8,316 nucleotides of DNA from Nitrospira sp. (GTDB taxonomy: Bacteria; Nitrospirota; Nitrospiria; Nitrospirales; Nitrospiraceae): the NCBI GenBank assembly GCA_015904075.1, contig JABMDH010000043.1:1-8316 (forward strand), read 5' to 3'. Positions 5,776 through 8,316 of the stretch are shown in pieces (the first letter of the stretch is position 1; each line of letters begins with the position of its first letter). The translations under genes and the position numbers were made by a program. The notes beneath the pieces were generated by a model that saw nothing but the letters and a program-made list of their open reading frames with translations, had not been told where the DNA came from and ran no database searches.

Positions 5776-6939
5776 TTAGGCTTCGGCTGGATCAGGATTG
5801 AGCTTTGAGGCAGGTTTCTTCGCGCCAGGTACAACAACCCGTTTGACCGACCCGGCGATCTTCGGCGTCGTGGTCGCCACATCGGCATTTTGGGCCCGAT
5901 GCAGCAACGCGTGGTCCATGAGCACCAGCGCCAACATGGCTTCGGCAATCGGCGTGGCGCGAATACCCACGCAGGGATCGTGGCGGCCGTTGGTTTCAAC
6001 CGTGACCGGATTGCCCTGCTTGTCGATCGACTTGCGCGGAATGCGAATACTGGATGTCGGCTTGATGCCGATCGTCACGACAATGTCCTGGCCTGTCGAG
6101 ATGCCGCCAAGAATCCCGCCGGCGTGATTCGTGACAAATCCCTCTGGTGTGAGCTCGTCGCCATGTTCCGACCCTCGCTGAGCCACCGACGCGAAGCCTG
6201 TACCGATTTCGACGGCTTTCACGGCATTAATACTCATCATCGCCGCAGCCAAATCCGAATCCAGCTTGGCATAGACCGGCGCACCCCAACCAACCGGCAC
6301 ATGCTCGGCCACCGCCGTGATCTTAGCCCCGACGGAGTCGCCCGCCTTGCGCAGATCGTCCATGAATGATTCAAGCTTCGCGATCAACTCCGTATTGGCG
6401 GCGAAGAAGGGATTCGACCCGACGACCTCCCAGCTCTGGAACGGCACATCGATCGGTCCAAGCTGACTCACATAGCCGCGGATGACGACGCCGTGCTGCT
6501 CCGCAAGCCACTTCCTGGCAATCGCCGCAGCGGCGACGCGGACAGCTGTTTCTCGCGCCGACGATCGTCCCCCGCCGCGGTGATCGCGAATACCATACTT
6601 CTGCCAATAGGTGTAGTCGGCGTGGCCCGGACGAAAGGTGTCGATCAGATTCCCATAATCGCGGCTACGCTGATCTTCGTTGCGGATCAACAGCGCGATC
6701 GGCGTGCCCGTCGTCTTTCCCTCGAACACCCCGGAAAGAATTTCAACGGTATCCGACTCTTGCCGCTGCGTGACGTGGCGGGACGTGCCGGGCTTACGCC
6801 GGTCGAGATCCTTTTGAATATCGTCTGCAGACAGTGTAAGGCCCGGTGGGCAGCCATCGACCACGCAGCCGATCGCCGGCCCGTGGCTTTCGCCAAAGGA
6901 TGTCACAGTAAAGATTCTGCCGAACGTATTGCCGGCCAT
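5776..6939 (-). CDS. aroC: Chorismate synthase, intact copy
   Basis: The product catalyses the last step of the shikimate pathway, 5-enolpyruvylshikimate-3-phosphate to chorismate, using reduced FMN; it is cytoplasmic and normally a tetramer. The 387-residue protein has all the family signatures: [18 protein letters not shown] (16-33, with His19), the FMN-binding [13 protein letters not shown] (122-134), and [16 protein letters not shown] (319-334). The last 27 residues are a basic, alanine- and lysine-rich tail that varies between the two copies and is probably dispensable. The start at 6939 follows a GGGAG site about 11 bases upstream and lies 15 bp after the aspS stop, so aspS, aroC and the RNase HI-ABC gene likely form one operon. 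The region coding for residues 217-387 is the part repeated at 3306-3821. Confidence 0.97.
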   Translation of the reverse strand: MAGNTFGRIFTVTSFGESHGPAIGCVVDGCPPGLTLSADDIQKDLDRRKPGTSRHVTQRQESDTVEILSGVFEGKTTGTPIALLIRNEDQRSRDYGNLIDTFRPGHADYTYWQKYGIRDHRGGGRSSARETAVRVAAAAIARKWLAEQHGVVIRGYVSQLGPIDVPFQSWEVVGSNPFFAANTELIAKLESFMDDLRKAGDSVGAKITAVAEHVPVGWGAPVYAKLDSDLAAAMMSINAVKAVEIGTGFASVAQRGSEHGDELTPEGFVTNHAGGILGGISTGQDIVVTIGIKPTSSIRIPRKSIDKQGNPVTVETNGRHDPCVGIRATPIAEAMLALVLMDHALLHRAQNADVATTTPKIAGSVKRVVVPGAKKPASKLNPDPAEA

Positions 6940-6954
6940 GAGGATGAGGACTCC

Positions 6955-8316
6955 CTACTCGACCAGATCCAGTTTTATGCGTAGTTCTTTCAGCTGCTCG
7001 GCGCCGACAGCCGACGGCGCATCGGTCAGCGGGCATTGGGCACGCTGCGTCTTGGGGAACGCGATCACGTCGCGGATCGAATCGGCTCCACCCAGCAACA
7101 TGATGAGCCGGTCGAGGCCGAATGCGATACCTCCATGCGGCGGCGCGCCATAGTCCAACGCCTCCAGCAAGAAGCCGAACTTGGCCTGGGCTTGCTCTTT
7201 ATTGATGCCGAGCAAATCGAGGATCTTCAGTTGGATATCGCTGCGATGGTTGCGAATGCTGCCCCCGCCGATTTCGCTGCCGTTCAGCACCATGTCATAG
7301 GCCTTGGCCCTGACCTTGAGCGGCTCTGCGTCCAGGAACTTCAGATCTTCATCCATCGGCGCCGCAAAGGGATTGTGCATGAACACATACCGCTTCTCTT
7401 CCGGCGAATAGTCCAACAAGGGGAACTCGGTCACCCAGAGCGGCTTCCAGGCGTTCTTATCGATCAAGTTCAACTCTTCACCCAACTGGAGCCTGATGCG
7501 GCCAAGCACATCATGCACGACAGCCGGCTTGTCCGCCCCGAAGAGCACTAAGTCGCCAGGCTGGGCTTCGGGCAACGCCGCAGCAAAAGCCTTGGCATCC
7601 AGGAACTTGGCAATCACGGATTCAAGCTGTCCTTCAGCGGTAATCTTGAGCCACGCGAGCCCCTTGGCGCCGAAACTCTTGGCTGTTTCTCCCAGCGCGT
7701 CGATGCGGCTTCGTGGCGTTGCAGCCCCGCCTTTGACGATCAAAGCCTTGACGATCCCGCCCTTGGTCGCAGCATCCTTGAACACCTTGAACTCACTCGC
7801 AGCCGCGAATGCCGTCACGTCATGCAGCGGCATGCCGAAACGCAGATCGGGCTTATCCGACCCATATCGGCCCATCGCCTCCGCATAGGTCATCCGTGGG
7901 AATGGCGTCGGCAATGGGACGCCGCCTGCATCGCGGAATATGGTGACGATCATCCGCTCCATCATCGCCATGACTTGCTCACGATCGACGAACGACAGTT
8001 CGAGATCGATCTGCGTGAACTCCGGCTGACGATCGTTCCGGAGATCTTCGTCGCGGAAACAGCGGGCAATCTGGTAGTACCGATCGACGCCGCTCACCAT
8101 TAACACCTGCTTGAACAGCTGCGGCGATTGCGGCAACGCAAAAAACTGCCCGGCGTTCACCCGGCTGGGCACCAGGTAGTCCCGGGCGCCTTCGGGCGTG
8201 CTTTTCGTCAACACCGGCGTCTCAACCTCCAGAAATCCTTCCGAATGGAGAAAGCCTCTGGCAGCCTGAGCAATGGCATGCCGCATGCCCAATAGTTTCT
8301 GCATTCTTGGCCGGCG
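6955..8316 (-). CDS. aspS: Aspartyl-tRNA synthetase (5' partial)
   Basis: This is a class II aminoacyl-tRNA synthetase that charges tRNA-Asp (or tRNA-Asp and tRNA-Asn if it is non-discriminating). The frame is open to the window edge ([15 protein letters not shown]), so the N-terminal anticodon-binding OB domain, about 135 residues in bacterial enzymes, lies outside; the internal ATG at 8304 is not the start. About 453 residues are visible: [13 protein letters not shown] in the catalytic core, motif 2 ([20 protein letters not shown]), the bacterial-type GAD insertion in the middle, and motif 3 ([15 protein letters not shown]) near the end. The C terminus reads [17 protein letters not shown] before a short charged tail. 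It is the first visible gene of the leftward aspS-aroC-rnhA cluster, 15 bp ahead of aroC. Confidence 0.96.
   Translation of the reverse strand, partial: RRPRMQKLLGMRHAIAQAARGFLHSEGFLEVETPVLTKSTPEGARDYLVPSRVNAGQFFALPQSPQLFKQVLMVSGVDRYYQIARCFRDEDLRNDRQPEFTQIDLELSFVDREQVMAMMERMIVTIFRDAGGVPLPTPFPRMTYAEAMGRYGSDKPDLRFGMPLHDVTAFAAASEFKVFKDAATKGGIVKALIVKGGAATPRSRIDALGETAKSFGAKGLAWLKITAEGQLESVIAKFLDAKAFAAALPEAQPGDLVLFGADKPAVVHDVLGRIRLQLGEELNLIDKNAWKPLWVTEFPLLDYSPEEKRYVFMHNPFAAPMDEDLKFLDAEPLKVRAKAYDMVLNGSEIGGGSIRNHRSDIQLKILDLLGINKEQAQAKFGFLLEALDYGAPPHGGIAFGLDRLIMLLGGADSIRDVIAFPKTQRAQCPLTDAPSAVGAEQLKELRIKLDLVE

Larger units (their letters stand above)
3822..6291. repeat. Direct repeat B (2470 bp), right copy
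   Basis: Repeat B abuts repeat A with no spacer. It holds the metallopeptidase 3' fragment, intact FUN14, the intact RNase HI-ABC gene and, to 6291, the 3' part of the intact aroC. Differences from repeat A number roughly one base in ten over the stretches I compared. They are spread along the whole repeat and lie mostly at silent positions. Confidence 0.93.

Noticed and set aside
7036..7551. Open frame of 171 codons on the + strand
   Set aside because: It is antisense to aspS, whose class II synthetase motifs are unmistakable on the - strand.
8302..8304. ATG at 8304 as the real start of aspS
   Set aside because: The frame continues upstream as RRPR, matching the conserved segment before the catalytic core, and bacterial enzymes have an N-terminal anticodon-binding domain that would lie beyond the window.

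Overview
The window is a GC-rich bacterial chromosome segment. The genes present (a lipid-anchored DUF2959 protein, a YpfJ-type metallopeptidase, a FUN14 protein, and an aspS-aroC-rnhA string) and the codon usage fit a Nitrospira-like bacterium (Nitrospirota). That placement is from memory of the gene set, not from a search. No tRNA, rRNA, CRISPR, phage or insertion-sequence gene is visible.

Layout, left to right. The window opens with the last 53 codons of an OmpA/MotB-type peptidoglycan-binding domain (+), which the supplied ORF list misses because its start lies outside. A gap of about 370 bp follows, with one good hairpin. Next comes a + strand cluster: DUF2959 lipoprotein, then a YpfJ-family zinc metallopeptidase, then a FUN14 membrane protein that overlaps the metallopeptidase stop by ATGA. 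The right end is a - strand cluster transcribed toward the left: aspS (5' end outside the window), aroC, then a fusion of RNase HI with an ABC ATPase. In the simplest ancestral order the FUN14 gene and the fusion gene converged tail to tail.

The main feature is that the middle of this locus occurs twice, as two directly abutting direct repeats. Repeat A (1943-3821) runs from inside the metallopeptidase gene to inside aroC. Repeat B (3822-6291) starts again at the same metallopeptidase base and runs to the same aroC base. The two outer genes are therefore intact at the outer edges, while the inner junction joins a 5'-truncated aroC to a 5'-truncated metallopeptidase. Repeat A has also lost 588 bp relative to B. 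That loss removed the 3' ends of both FUN14 and the fusion gene and made them overlap antisense. Repeat B carries the only intact FUN14 and the only intact RNase HI-ABC gene.

The copies differ at about one base in ten. In the aroC overlap I counted 51 differences in 513 bp, 42 of them at third codon positions, with no indel. A dead fragment would not diverge this way, so the copies apparently diverged while both encoded working protein and were truncated later. Joining of two related lineages' DNA (recombination, transfer, or a chimeric or strain-mixed assembly) fits better than a recent duplication that then decayed.

The other notable item is the RNase HI-ABC ATPase fusion. All RNase HI catalytic residues and the main ABC motifs are present in the intact copy, and no permease gene lies nearby.
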